This document shows, piece by piece, positions 7,615 to 16,593 of a DNA stretch of 64,000 nucleotides (position 1 is its first letter; each line of letters opens with the position of its first letter). The translations under genes were made by a program, and so were the position numbers. Source of the stretch: an uncultured Alphaproteobacteria bacterium (GTDB taxonomy: Bacteria > Pseudomonadota > Alphaproteobacteria > Methylaequorales > Methylaequoraceae). A model generated the notes under the pieces. The model was not told where the DNA came from and did no database searches. It saw only the letters and a list, made by a program, of their open reading frames with translations. The stretch covers positions 1-64,000 of the forward strand of contig CABYVV010000001.1 of NCBI GenBank assembly GCA_902522465.1. The letters run 5' to 3'.

Positions 7615-10167
7615 ATGTTAAATTTTTTATCAAAAAAAATATTTGGTTCATCAAATGATAGAGTTATTAAAAAGATTCTACCAATTGTTGAAAAAGTCAA
7701 TGAACTGGAGGTAAGTTACGAAAAGTTTACCGATCAGGATATTATTTCCAAAACCAAAGAACTCAAGGATATGGTTTCTAAAGGAAGAAGTCTAGAAGAG
7801 ATTATACCAGATGCATTCGCAAATGTTAGAGAAGCTGCAAAGAGATCTTTAGGACAAAGGCACTATGATGTTCAGATCATAGGAGGAATTGTTCTTCACA
7901 GGGGTATGATAGCAGAAATGAAAACTGGCGAAGGAAAAACGTTAGTATCTACACTAGCGGCTTATTTAAATTCACTTAATAGTAAGTCAGTCCACATAGT
8001 AACTGTTAATGATTATTTAGCAAAACGAGATAGTGAATGGATGGGGTGCGTATACGAGAGGCTAGGTCTAGAAACTGGTTTCATACTGAATGGAATGAAT
8101 GATGATGAAAGAAAAAAAGCTTATTCCTCTGACATCACTTATGGTACTAACAACGAATTTGGATTTGACTACTTAAGGGATAATATGAAATTCTCAAAAG
8201 AGCAAATTGTTCAAAGTGATTTCAATTTTGCAATAATAGATGAAGTTGACTCAATATTGATTGATGAGGCAAGAACCCCATTGATAATCTCAGGTGCTGC
8301 AGAAGAATCCTCAGCTTTGTATAATGTTGTTGATAAAATAATAGCAAAGCTAGATACAAGTGATTACGAAAAAGATGAAAAAGCAAAAAGTGTTGTTCTC
8401 AATGATAATGCCGTTGAAAAACTTGAAAATCTTTATAAACAACAAAAACTTTTAGATGAAGGAAGTTTGTACGATATTAACAATGTCACTCTATTACATC
8501 ATACCAATCAGTCTTTAAAAGCCAGATATATATTTGAAAAGGATAAGGACTATCTTGTTGAAGATGGTAAAGTTTTAATAGTTGACGAATTTACTGGAAG
8601 AGCTATGGAGGGCAGGAGATTTTCTGAAGGTATCCATCAAGCTATTGAAGCAAAGGAAAATTTACAAGTTCAAGTTGAAAATCAAACCTTAGCCGCTATT
8701 ACTTATCAAAATTATTTTAGACTTTATGAAAAATTATCTGGTATGACCGGTACAGCTAAAACAGAGGCTGATGAATTTTTCGATATATATAAACTAGAAG
8801 TTGTTGAGGTTCCTACAAATAGATCAATGGTAAGAACTGACCATGAGGACGAAATTTACAGAACTCTTGATGAAAAACATACTGCTATTGTAGATTTAAT
8901 CAAAAAATGTGTTCAGCAAAATCAACCTTGTTTAGTTGGAACAGTCTCAATTGAAAAATCAGAAACTTTATCAAAAATTTTAAAAAAAAATAGTATCAAA
9001 CACCAAGTCCTTAATGCAAAAAATCATTTAAAAGAAGCTGAAATTATTGCTAATGCAGGAAAGCCTGGAACTGTAACAATTGCAACCAACATGGCAGGTA
9101 GAGGTACTGATATACAATTAGGTGGTATAGAAAATTCTAAAGAAAGCAAAGAAGCCAAGAATATTGCCAAAAAAGCAGGAGGACTTTACATTATTGGAAC
9201 AGAAAGACATGAGTCACGAAGAATTGACAACCAATTACGTGGTAGATCAGGAAGGCAAGGTGATCCTGGTTCTTCAAAGTTTTTTTTGTCACTAGAAGAT
9301 GATTTGATGAGAATTTTTGGCTCAGAAAAACTTGATTCAGTTTTAAAAACACTTGGTCTTTCTGATGGTGAAAGTATTCAACATTCTTGGATTACAAAAG
9401 CACTGGAAAGAGCACAAAAAAAAGTTGAGGCAAGAAATTTTGAAATAAGAAAAAGTTTACTTAGATTTGACGATGTTATGAATGAACAGAGAAAAATTAT
9501 ATATGATCAAAGAAGGGAAATTATTAATGATAATGATGTTGATAACCTCGTTTTTGACATGAGAGATACTTATGTTGATGATTTTATAAATAACGAGATT
9601 AATGATATTAATGAACTTAATGATAAAAAAAAAGAAAAAATTATTGAATCATTAAACAATGACTTAAACGTTAAATTTGACTTCGAAAATTTAATGCAAG
9701 GCTCTCCCCAAATTCAAGATATTAAAGATCAAATAATCAAACTTTCTGATAAAAATATCAATTTAAAGAAAACTAAATATTCTGACGAAGTTTTTTCATA
9801 TGCCCAGAAAACTATACTACTTCAAATAATTGATAAAAGCTGGAAAGAACACCTGCTTTCACTAGATCACCTTCGTCAGGGTATATCTTTACGAGCATAC
9901 GGACAAAAAGATCCATTAAATGAATATAAGCAAGAGGCTTTCATAATGTTTGAAGAAATGATGGAAAGGATAAGATTTAATATTACTAAAATTATAAGTT
10001 TTATTGAAATTAGAGCTGAAACACCTCCACCCGAAAAATCTGCACCTGACGTTTCACAAAGTAATGAAAAACAATGCCTAGAAGATTCTGGAAACAAAAA
10101 AATACCTAGAAACGCAGTTTGTCCTCGCACCGGAAAAAAATACAAACGTTGCTGTGGAAAAATTTGA
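7615..10167 (+). CDS. secA: Preprotein translocase ATPase SecA
   Basis: An 850-residue SecA, the motor that drives unfolded preproteins through SecYEG. The Walker A motif MKTGEGKT is at about residues 102-109, IIDEVDSILIDEARTP follows, and the second nucleotide-binding fold carries MAGRGTDIQLGG and the RRIDNQLRGRSGRQGDPG motif. The C-terminal metal-binding tail reads CPRTGKKYKRCCG, one residue shorter than the usual CPCGSGKKYKxCHG form and lacking its second cysteine, so zinc and SecB binding may be altered. It ends 1 base before the convergent accA gene. Confidence 0.97.
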   Translation: MLNFLSKKIFGSSNDRVIKKILPIVEKVNELEVSYEKFTDQDIISKTKELKDMVSKGRSLEEIIPDAFANVREAAKRSLGQRHYDVQIIGGIVLHRGMIAEMKTGEGKTLVSTLAAYLNSLNSKSVHIVTVNDYLAKRDSEWMGCVYERLGLETGFILNGMNDDERKKAYSSDITYGTNNEFGFDYLRDNMKFSKEQIVQSDFNFAIIDEVDSILIDEARTPLIISGAAEESSALYNVVDKIIAKLDTSDYEKDEKAKSVVLNDNAVEKLENLYKQQKLLDEGSLYDINNVTLLHHTNQSLKARYIFEKDKDYLVEDGKVLIVDEFTGRAMEGRRFSEGIHQAIEAKENLQVQVENQTLAAITYQNYFRLYEKLSGMTGTAKTEADEFFDIYKLEVVEVPTNRSMVRTDHEDEIYRTLDEKHTAIVDLIKKCVQQNQPCLVGTVSIEKSETLSKILKKNSIKHQVLNAKNHLKEAEIIANAGKPGTVTIATNMAGRGTDIQLGGIENSKESKEAKNIAKKAGGLYIIGTERHESRRIDNQLRGRSGRQGDPGSSKFFLSLEDDLMRIFGSEKLDSVLKTLGLSDGESIQHSWITKALERAQKKVEARNFEIRKSLLRFDDVMNEQRKIIYDQRREIINDNDVDNLVFDMRDTYVDDFINNEINDINELNDKKKEKIIESLNNDLNVKFDFENLMQGSPQIQDIKDQIIKLSDKNINLKKTKYSDEVFSYAQKTILLQIIDKSWKEHLLSLDHLRQGISLRAYGQKDPLNEYKQEAFIMFEEMMERIRFNITKIISFIEIRAETPPPEKSAPDVSQSNEKQCLEDSGNKKIPRNAVCPRTGKKYKRCCGKI

Positions 10168-10168
10168 A

Positions 10169-11125
10169 TTAATTAATCAAAAATTTTTTTCCGATGCACA
10201 GGTATTTTTCTTCTCTTTGACTGATAATCTTGTCAGGGGAGACCCCGTCAAATTCTTTGCTAGCTTTCAAAATACAATCTTTAATATAACCACAAACGCC
10301 AATCACGTCCCTATGGGCTCCTCCTCGGGGTTCTTTAATAATTTCATCAATTACCTCGAGCTCCAGTAAATCTTGCGCAGTCAATTTCAAAGACTCGGCT
10401 GCCTTTTCGGATTCATTTGCCGATCTCCATAATATTGATGCACAACCTTCAGGTGAGATAACAGAATATATAGCATGTTCAAGCATTATCACTCTATTTC
10501 CTGTTGCCAAGGCAACAGCACCTCCTGAACCTCCTTCGCCTATTATAAATGAAAAGATGGGAGCCTTTACATTCAATGAGCATTTTATTGAACTTGCAAT
10601 TGCCTCCGACTGTCCTCTATCCTCTGCTTCCACCCCTGGAAAAGCACCTGGTGTATCAATAAATGTTACAACTGGTATCTTAAACTTACTAGCAAGATTA
10701 AATAGTCTTTGAGCTTTTCTATAACCTTCAGGTTTTGCCATTCCAAAATTATTTTTCACGCGTGAATCGATATCTATTCCTTTATCGTTTCCAACAACTA
10801 AAAAATTTCTATTTTCTATCTTGGCTAACCCGCCCTTTATCGAAGAGTCTTCGGAAAAAAGTCTATCACCACAAATAACCTCAAACTTATCAAATATATT
10901 TTTAACTATCTCATCAAATTTTGGTCTGTCTTGATGCCTACAAACCTTAACCTTTTGAATTGGAGTCAAATTGTTGTAGATGTCATCAAGAGTTTTGTCA
11001 AATTTGTCTTGAAGAACTGTAAGTTCATTAGCTATATTTTCACTAGTATCCTCTAGATGCCTTAATTCCTCTATCTTCGTTCTAATTTCAAGAAGAGGTT
11101 TTTCAAAGTCTAAAAAATTTTGCAT
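10169..11125 (-). CDS. accA: Acetyl-CoA carboxylase carboxyltransferase subunit alpha
   Basis: A 318-residue AccA, which with AccD transfers the carboxyl group from biotin to acetyl-CoA to make malonyl-CoA. The N-terminal coiled helices (LDFEKPLLEIRTKIEELRHL) and the crotonase-like core, with FIDTPGAFPGVEAEDRGQSEAI and IIGEGGSGGAVAL, are characteristic. The gene is 11 bases downstream of the malyl-CoA lyase gene on the same strand, so the two are likely cotranscribed; its 3' end abuts secA. Confidence 0.95.
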   Translation of the reverse strand: MQNFLDFEKPLLEIRTKIEELRHLEDTSENIANELTVLQDKFDKTLDDIYNNLTPIQKVKVCRHQDRPKFDEIVKNIFDKFEVICGDRLFSEDSSIKGGLAKIENRNFLVVGNDKGIDIDSRVKNNFGMAKPEGYRKAQRLFNLASKFKIPVVTFIDTPGAFPGVEAEDRGQSEAIASSIKCSLNVKAPIFSFIIGEGGSGGAVALATGNRVIMLEHAIYSVISPEGCASILWRSANESEKAAESLKLTAQDLLELEVIDEIIKEPRGGAHRDVIGVCGYIKDCILKASKEFDGVSPDKIISQREEKYLCIGKKFLIN

Positions 11126-11136
11126 TTACTAAAATT

Positions 11137-12114
11137 TTAAGCACTCTCTATTAGTTTGGCTTTTTGAACTAAGACTTCTGCTTGACGAATTGAAGCAATG
11201 TCAATTAGTCTTCCATCTAGTGAAACCGCACCTTTGCCCTCTTTCTTTGCAGTCTCCATTGCTTCGAGTATCCTTTTAGCTTGATTTACTTCTTTATCTG
11301 ATGGACTCATAACTTCATTAGCCAATTCAATTTGACTAGGATGTATCGCCCATTTTCCTTCACAACCTAGTGTTGCTGATCTATTGGCTTGAGCTTTATA
11401 TCCATCTGGATCATTAAAGTCTCCAAAAGGTCCGTCAATAGGTCTTAGACCATTAGCTCTTGCAGCAATAACCATCTTTGAGACAGCATGATGCCACATG
11501 TCACCCCAATGTTTTTCTCTTTCATTATCTCCGTCAATATCTGTTAAAACGTGATAATTAGGGTTTGGGCCACCAATGACAGTTGTTTTTGCTTTTGTAG
11601 ATGCAGCGTAGTCCGCTACTCCAAAATGAAGGGATTCGAGCCTTCTTTTATATGACGCTATTTCGTTAACATTCTGCATTCCAAGCGCAGTTTCTATAAT
11701 TAATTCAAACCCAATTCTTTTTTCAAGTTTCATGGCATCCTCAACTTGAGTACATAGCATGTCTACTGCATAAACATCAGAAATTGTACCCACTTTTGGA
11801 ATCATAATTAAATCTAACTTTCCTGGAGCTTTTTCGATTAAGTCAACAACATCACGATACATAAAATGAGTGTCTAAGCCGTTAATTCGAACTGACATTG
11901 TTTTTCCCTTCCAATCCAAATCATTTAAGGCTTCAATAATATTTTTTCTTGCTTGTTCCTTTTCGTCTGGTGCAACAGCATCTTCTAAATCTAAAAAAAT
12001 AACATCAACTTTACTTTTTGCAGCTTTTTCAAATAGTGATGGGTTACTACCAGGTACTGCCAATTCACTTCTATTGAGCCTTGGCTGGGCTTGTTCAACA
12101 ATATAAAAACTCAT
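11137..12114 (-). CDS. mcl1: L-malyl-CoA / beta-methylmalyl-CoA lyase
   Basis: A 325-residue HpcH/HpaI-CitE family TIM-barrel enzyme. It has the start typical of Mcl1/MclA (QAQPRLNRSELAVPGSNP), the metal and CoA-site segments FLDLEDAVAPDEK, MIPKVG and FELIIETALGMQN, and the C-terminal CEGKWAIHPSQIE. These lyases cleave malyl-CoA to acetyl-CoA and glyoxylate in the serine cycle, and beta-methylmalyl-CoA in the ethylmalonyl-CoA pathway. That fits the C1 cluster and methylmalonyl-CoA mutase in this window. A citrate-lyase-beta-like role cannot be excluded, but the match to the malyl-CoA lyase branch is much better. Confidence 0.87.
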   Translation of the reverse strand: MSFYIVEQAQPRLNRSELAVPGSNPSLFEKAAKSKVDVIFLDLEDAVAPDEKEQARKNIIEALNDLDWKGKTMSVRINGLDTHFMYRDVVDLIEKAPGKLDLIMIPKVGTISDVYAVDMLCTQVEDAMKLEKRIGFELIIETALGMQNVNEIASYKRRLESLHFGVADYAASTKAKTTVIGGPNPNYHVLTDIDGDNEREKHWGDMWHHAVSKMVIAARANGLRPIDGPFGDFNDPDGYKAQANRSATLGCEGKWAIHPSQIELANEVMSPSDKEVNQAKRILEAMETAKKEGKGAVSLDGRLIDIASIRQAEVLVQKAKLIESA

Positions 12115-12133
12115 AATTTCCTCATTAAATTTA

Positions 12134-12157
12134 ATAATAACATTGAAATGTTATTAT
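12134..12157. repeat. Perfect 10-bp inverted repeat upstream of mcl1
   Basis: The arms ATAATAACAT (12134-12143) and ATGTTATTAT (12148-12157) pair perfectly around a 4-base loop. It lies between the xerD stop and the mcl1 start, both on the minus strand, 20 bases upstream of the mcl1 ATG. It could be an operator for mcl1 or a weak 3' hairpin of xerD; there is no strong T-run on the minus strand. AT-rich palindromes also arise by chance here. Confidence 0.4.
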
Positions 12158-12180
12158 CTAAATAAAAAGATAAAAACAAC

Positions 12181-13101
12181 TTAAATTTTTATTAATTTAT
12201 TAATATTTTTCTGAAGACTATGATTTTCTTTAAGAATTTTTCTAAGTTTTTTTGTTTTAACATGAGTATAAATTTGTGTTGTTGAGATATCTTTGTGTCC
12301 AAGGGATTCTTGAATAACTCGTAAATCAACTCCTCTTTCAAGTAAATGACTTGCAAAAGAATGCCTAATTTTATGAGGTGATAAGTCATTACTAGGAATA
12401 CCAGCTTTAACTCCTACTTTTTTTAAAATTTGGAAAAACCTATTTCTTGTTAAATATCCAGACTTTGAATTTGACGGAAATAAATATTTACTGTTTTGTT
12501 CTAAACTTTTTTGCTTTAAATTTTCAATATATATTTTAAGTAGATTTTTGATTTTCGATATTAGAGGAATTAATCTTTGTCTTTCACCCTTATTTAAAAT
12601 AATAATATATGAAAGATCATCAGACAAATCACCTACTTTCAAGCTTACCAGTTCGCTGATTCTGATACCTGTCGCATAGAGAATCTCAAGCATAACAGAA
12701 AATCTTAGTCCCTTAAATGATTTATCTTTGTATGAACTCTCAATTAAACTTAAAATTTGTTTTTCAGATAAAACTTTTGGTATAATTCTAGAAAATTTTG
12801 GGTAATCAATGGAGTCAAAAAAATTGGTGTCAATATAACCTCTTTCGCACAAAAAATTAAAGAAAGATTTCAATGAAGAAATTTTTCTACAATGTGAAGT
12901 TGCAGAATAATTTGATGCTAGGAAATTTACGTACAAAATAATTTTGTTCTCATCCAAAGATTGCAGGTCGTAGATTTTTAAAAACTTGAAGAATTGACAA
13001 ATATCATTTTTGTAAGAAAGAAAAGTATTTCTCGACAAATTTTGCCTAGTCATCAAATTCTCCAAGAATTTTTCAATTTTAAAATTGATATGTAAATTCA
13101 C
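12181..13101 (-). CDS. xerD: Tyrosine recombinase XerD
   Basis: A 306-residue tyrosine site-specific recombinase. The N-terminal SAM-like core-binding domain is followed by the catalytic domain, with Arg in YATGIRISELVSL, the HxxR box in HKIRHSFASHLLERGVD, and LGHKDISTTQIYTH containing the conserved His and the tyrosine nucleophile near the C-terminus. XerC/XerD resolve chromosome dimers at dif. The location beside aroK-aroB is the normal chromosomal context for alphaproteobacterial xerD, so this is not a phage integrase. Its start overlaps the end of the upstream TPR-like gene by 4 bases. Confidence 0.92.
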   Translation of the reverse strand: MNLHINFKIEKFLENLMTRQNLSRNTFLSYKNDICQFFKFLKIYDLQSLDENKIILYVNFLASNYSATSHCRKISSLKSFFNFLCERGYIDTNFFDSIDYPKFSRIIPKVLSEKQILSLIESSYKDKSFKGLRFSVMLEILYATGIRISELVSLKVGDLSDDLSYIIILNKGERQRLIPLISKIKNLLKIYIENLKQKSLEQNSKYLFPSNSKSGYLTRNRFFQILKKVGVKAGIPSNDLSPHKIRHSFASHLLERGVDLRVIQESLGHKDISTTQIYTHVKTKKLRKILKENHSLQKNINKLIKI

Positions 13102-14777
13102 AATAAAATTCTCGTAGATAGGTCTCTAAATTCTTCTGTAAATCCTAAATTCTTTAAGATAGAAAGCACTGAAAAACTCTCCATAATATTTAATTGTAAA
13201 AAATCCTTATTTCCCACAATTCTAAAGAGAAGTGATAACGAATTAAAATAATCACCTTTTGATGACAAAGAATTAGCTAGAAAAAAGTTTTTTGCGTCGA
13301 TTGATTTTATTTCAGTTTCATCGGCAATTTCAAAAACCTTATTAAGTATATTTTGATTCAAATCAACATTGAAGATTAAGATCATCAGAAGTTTTCTTAA
13401 AAAAATTGATTTTGCTGCTTTTGGTTCTTCAAACTTTTCTAATTGCTTCTCTAAACTATAATAATCAATACTATTATTTTTTACAAACTCAGCAATATCA
13501 ATTGCTAGATTTCTATAATCACTTTCCGGACTTTTATAATTTATATTTAAAACATCCCTGGCCTGAAGATATTTATCCTTTGATTGGAACATTTGTGATA
13601 TCAATATAGAATCTTCGTGATTTCTGATAAATTTTTTATAATCCATTAAGTCAACAAGTAAATAGGATATTTTTGGAAGCAAATTATCTAGCTTGGACAT
13701 CTTTATTAATGCTATTATTTTTCTGAATTTTGATTCTGGTTTATTATCTCTAATAATTGATTGATATAGCAAAGGCCTGGCTCTTATTGGTGATAATGAC
13801 TTATAAATTTTTTCTGCATTCTGAATTTCCTTTGGTTCAAATCTTGATAATCTGTATGCTTCGGACAACATTTCAACACTAATTCTTCCTTGTTTGACAA
13901 GAATTTCCGAACAGAATATTTTTAAGTCAGTATCAACTGAAGGATTTGACAATATAAATAATAATCCACTCGTTGTAAGTTTTTCAATTTGGTCAAAGTT
14001 AGGTGAAATATCTGCGAATTGTAGTGATGACATTATAATCGGATTAAGTTCTTTGATTTGATCTAAGTTTTTTTTTAAATCCTCCGACTGAGTTATATCT
14101 TTATCACTCATTAAAGAAAACGCTAAATCAATGAAAAAAATATCTCCTGGTTGATTCTGTTCTTTGAGAAGTTGAAGCCCTAACTTTGCTTGATCATATC
14201 TACCATTAATTATATTACAGATAATCATTATCTTTCCAAAGAAGATTGGATCTTGATTGACTTTTTCTAGTATCTTGCATGCTTCAGAGTGTCTATTTCT
14301 TAAAAGATTCCCTTCAATCATTTTTTTCAAGATAAATGTATTATTTTCGAGTTCAGTTGTTTGTGAATAAATCAATTCAATTTCACTTAATCTTCCTGTT
14401 TGGAACAACTTTTCTACAATCAACTTGAAAAGAAGTTGATCTTCTTCGGATCCAACTAGATCTCTATCTAATGATTTTTTAGAAACTAGAATATCATAAA
14501 TAAGGTCTTGGATTATTTCGTCGGTATTGTTGACTGGAAGAATTTCTAAAAAATCTTTAATCTCATTAAATTTTTTGTCTATAAATAAATTTTTCCAAAT
14601 ATTTTCATTTTGATTATTAATGTTGAATTCTGATAAATAATCTTTATTAAATGATTTAGATCTTTCAAAATCTTCAAAAACTCCAGGATTTGAAAGTACC
14701 AACTTAAGTGGTAAAAAAAATATTAGTAAAAAGTAATTAATAAAATTATTGATCTTCAATAGGAAACTCGCTCTCAA
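13098..14777 (-). CDS. Exported repeat-rich protein of unknown function
   Basis: A 559-residue protein that I do not recognise by function. A hydrophobic segment at about residues 13-30 (FINYFLLIFFLPLKLVLS) looks like a signal peptide or anchor. The rest is mostly helical with repeated Leu/Glu/Lys patterns that suggest divergent TPR-like helix pairs. The start is TTG at 14775-14777, inside the 3' end of a 44-codon ORF. Alphaproteobacteria often carry a large, poorly conserved helical-repeat protein between xerD and the aroK side; this is the positional counterpart. A scaffold role in the envelope is a guess. Confidence 0.6.
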   Translation of the reverse strand: MRASFLLKINNFINYFLLIFFLPLKLVLSNPGVFEDFERSKSFNKDYLSEFNINNQNENIWKNLFIDKKFNEIKDFLEILPVNNTDEIIQDLIYDILVSKKSLDRDLVGSEEDQLLFKLIVEKLFQTGRLSEIELIYSQTTELENNTFILKKMIEGNLLRNRHSEACKILEKVNQDPIFFGKIMIICNIINGRYDQAKLGLQLLKEQNQPGDIFFIDLAFSLMSDKDITQSEDLKKNLDQIKELNPIIMSSLQFADISPNFDQIEKLTTSGLLFILSNPSVDTDLKIFCSEILVKQGRISVEMLSEAYRLSRFEPKEIQNAEKIYKSLSPIRARPLLYQSIIRDNKPESKFRKIIALIKMSKLDNLLPKISYLLVDLMDYKKFIRNHEDSILISQMFQSKDKYLQARDVLNINYKSPESDYRNLAIDIAEFVKNNSIDYYSLEKQLEKFEEPKAAKSIFLRKLLMILIFNVDLNQNILNKVFEIADETEIKSIDAKNFFLANSLSSKGDYFNSLSLLFRIVGNKDFLQLNIMESFSVLSILKNLGFTEEFRDLSTRILL

Positions 14778-14880
14778 TCAATCTTGGATTAATTATAAAA
14801 TCAGATGAACCCAAATAAATTATGAAAAGAATAAGGACCACTGTGAGTGAAATTAAGATTTTGATAATTAGTTTGTCCAT
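14746..14880 (-). CDS. Small single-span membrane protein, 44 residues (hypothetical)
   Basis: A short ORF starting at ATG 14878-14880 reads MDKLIIKILISL and then a run of Val, Leu, Ile and Phe to about residue 22, giving one clear membrane helix with a short N-terminal cytoplasmic stub. A polar tail ending FPIEDQ follows. Its last 32 bases overlap the start of the large exported protein, which begins at a TTG in another frame, so translational coupling is plausible. Function unknown. The composition (one coherent helix plus a polar tail) is the main support. Confidence 0.5.
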   Translation of the reverse strand: MDKLIIKILISLTVVLILFIIYLGSSDFIINPRLIESEFPIEDQ

Positions 14881-14963
14881 TTCTTTATAAATGTATCTAA
14901 TGAATTATTATAATATTAACAATATATTTAAAAGAAAATCTATCATTTATATAAAATAAGATA

Positions 14964-15506
14964 ATGGAAAATTCAGAAAAAAAAATTATTTTGATTGGAA
15001 TGACAGGTGTTGGAAAGACCACTATAGGAAAAACCCTTTCTAAAGAAATCAAAATGAATTTTTGTGATATTGATTTTGAAATAGAAAAAGCAACAAATCT
15101 TAAGATCAAAGATTTTTTCAAAATGTATGGAGAGAAAGAATTTAGAAGGATCGAAAAAATCACTCTTCTAAAATTTATTAATAGCAAAGAAAATTACGTT
15201 ATTTCACCTGGTGCAGGAATATTAAATGATAAAGATAACAAAAAAATAATCTGTAATAGTTGTATTTCTATATTTCTTGACATAAAAATTTCCTCACTAA
15301 TCTCAAGATTAAAAAAAAATTTGTCAAATAGACCTAAATTAAGCCAAGGAAAACTTGAAGAAAACTTAAAACAAATGTATAACAAGAGAATTAACGATTA
15401 TAGAGCATGTCAAATAACAATTAATGTTAATGAAACGTCAGTAACAAATATTGTATCCCAAATAATCCTAAAAATTAAAAATTATGACAAAAACAGTCAA
15501 CTATAA
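14964..15506 (+). CDS. aroK: Shikimate kinase
   Basis: A 180-residue P-loop kinase that phosphorylates shikimate at the 3-hydroxyl. The Walker A motif GMTGVGKTT is at residues 12-20, shikimate-binding residues lie in DIDFEIEKAT and YGEKEFRRIE, and the GAGIL segment replaces the more usual GGG. The lid arginine is in SNRPKL. Its 3' end overlaps aroB by 23 bases, so the pair is an operon for chorismate synthesis. It is divergent from the 44-residue membrane protein gene. Confidence 0.93.
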   Translation: MENSEKKIILIGMTGVGKTTIGKTLSKEIKMNFCDIDFEIEKATNLKIKDFFKMYGEKEFRRIEKITLLKFINSKENYVISPGAGILNDKDNKKIICNSCISIFLDIKISSLISRLKKNLSNRPKLSQGKLEENLKQMYNKRINDYRACQITINVNETSVTNIVSQIILKIKNYDKNSQL

Positions 15507-16590
15507 AGTATCCTTGGGTAAAGATTCTTATCCAATTTTTATTGGAAAAAATCTACTTAAGTCACTTAAAAATCATATTCCAAATTTCTATAATTATTCG
15601 AAAATAATTATCGTATCCGACTCAGCAATTTCTAGTGTTAATGAACTATTATTTAAGAAATATCTTCCTCAAAACTTTAATTTTAAGAAAATAATTTTGC
15701 CATCAGGGGAAAAAATAAAAAGTTTTAAATATTTAGAAATACTTACAGAAAAAATTCTTAATATCGGAATTGATAGAACTTCTCTTATAATCTGTATTGG
15801 TGGTGGGGTTTTAGGCGATTTAGTCGCATTAGCTTCATCCATAGTCTTAAGAGGAATAGACTTAATTCAAGTGCCCTCAACATTGCTAGCACAAGTAGAC
15901 AGCTCAGTTGGAGGCAAAACTGCAATAAACTCTGGGTATGGTAAAAATTTAATCGGTACATTCAAACAACCTAAATGTGTAATTATTTCAACTGATCTTC
16001 TAAAAACTTTAAAAAAAAGAGATTTAGTTTCTGGTTATGCTGAGATTCTAAAATATTCATTTATTAAAGATAAATTATTTTTTGGTTGGTTAGAAAAAAA
16101 TGCTAAAAAAATTTTATCCTTAAATACTGAAAGTTGTATTTATGCAATAAAAAAGAGTTGTTCTATCAAATCTGATATTGTTTCAAAAGATGAGAAAGAA
16201 AATGGTATTAGAGAACTATTAAATTTCGGACATACATTTGGACATGCAATTGAATCAATTACAGGATATTCCAATAAGATTAAGCATGGAGAAGCCATAT
16301 TTATTGGAATGTATCTAGCAATAAAGTTTTCTATTTTCTTAAAATTATGTGATGAAAAAGTTGCAATAAATTACGCGAGACATTTAAATTGTTTAGGGAT
16401 TCATTTCAAATTAGATGATTATGGTCTTAATATCTCTTATAAAGAATTCATTAAACATATGAAATTTGATAAAAAAGTTAAAAATGGTAAAATGAAATTT
16501 GTACTAATAAAAAAAATTGGAGTGCCTGTCCGAATTTTTCTGGAGGATGTAAGATTGTTATCTATCTTTTTAAAAAATGAATTAAAATAA
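15484..16590 (+). CDS. aroB: 3-dehydroquinate synthase
   Basis: A 368-residue NAD- and metal-dependent AroB, second step of the shikimate pathway. It shows PSGEKIKSF, the NAD-binding GGGVLGDLVA near residue 105, PSTLLAQVDSSVGGKTAINS, and the metal ligands in NFGHTFGHAIE and KHGEAI. It overlaps the aroK 3' end and is followed 3 bases later by the CorC-type gene, so aroK, aroB and that gene form one plus-strand operon. Confidence 0.96.
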   Translation: MTKTVNYKVSLGKDSYPIFIGKNLLKSLKNHIPNFYNYSKIIIVSDSAISSVNELLFKKYLPQNFNFKKIILPSGEKIKSFKYLEILTEKILNIGIDRTSLIICIGGGVLGDLVALASSIVLRGIDLIQVPSTLLAQVDSSVGGKTAINSGYGKNLIGTFKQPKCVIISTDLLKTLKKRDLVSGYAEILKYSFIKDKLFFGWLEKNAKKILSLNTESCIYAIKKSCSIKSDIVSKDEKENGIRELLNFGHTFGHAIESITGYSNKIKHGEAIFIGMYLAIKFSIFLKLCDEKVAINYARHLNCLGIHFKLDDYGLNISYKEFIKHMKFDKKVKNGKMKFVLIKKIGVPVRIFLEDVRLLSIFLKNELK

Positions 16591-16593
16591 ATC

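Noticed and set aside
12181..13101. XerD as a sign of an integrated element
   Set aside because: Chromosomal neighbours and sequence fit the housekeeping recombinase; no attachment repeats or phage genes nearby.
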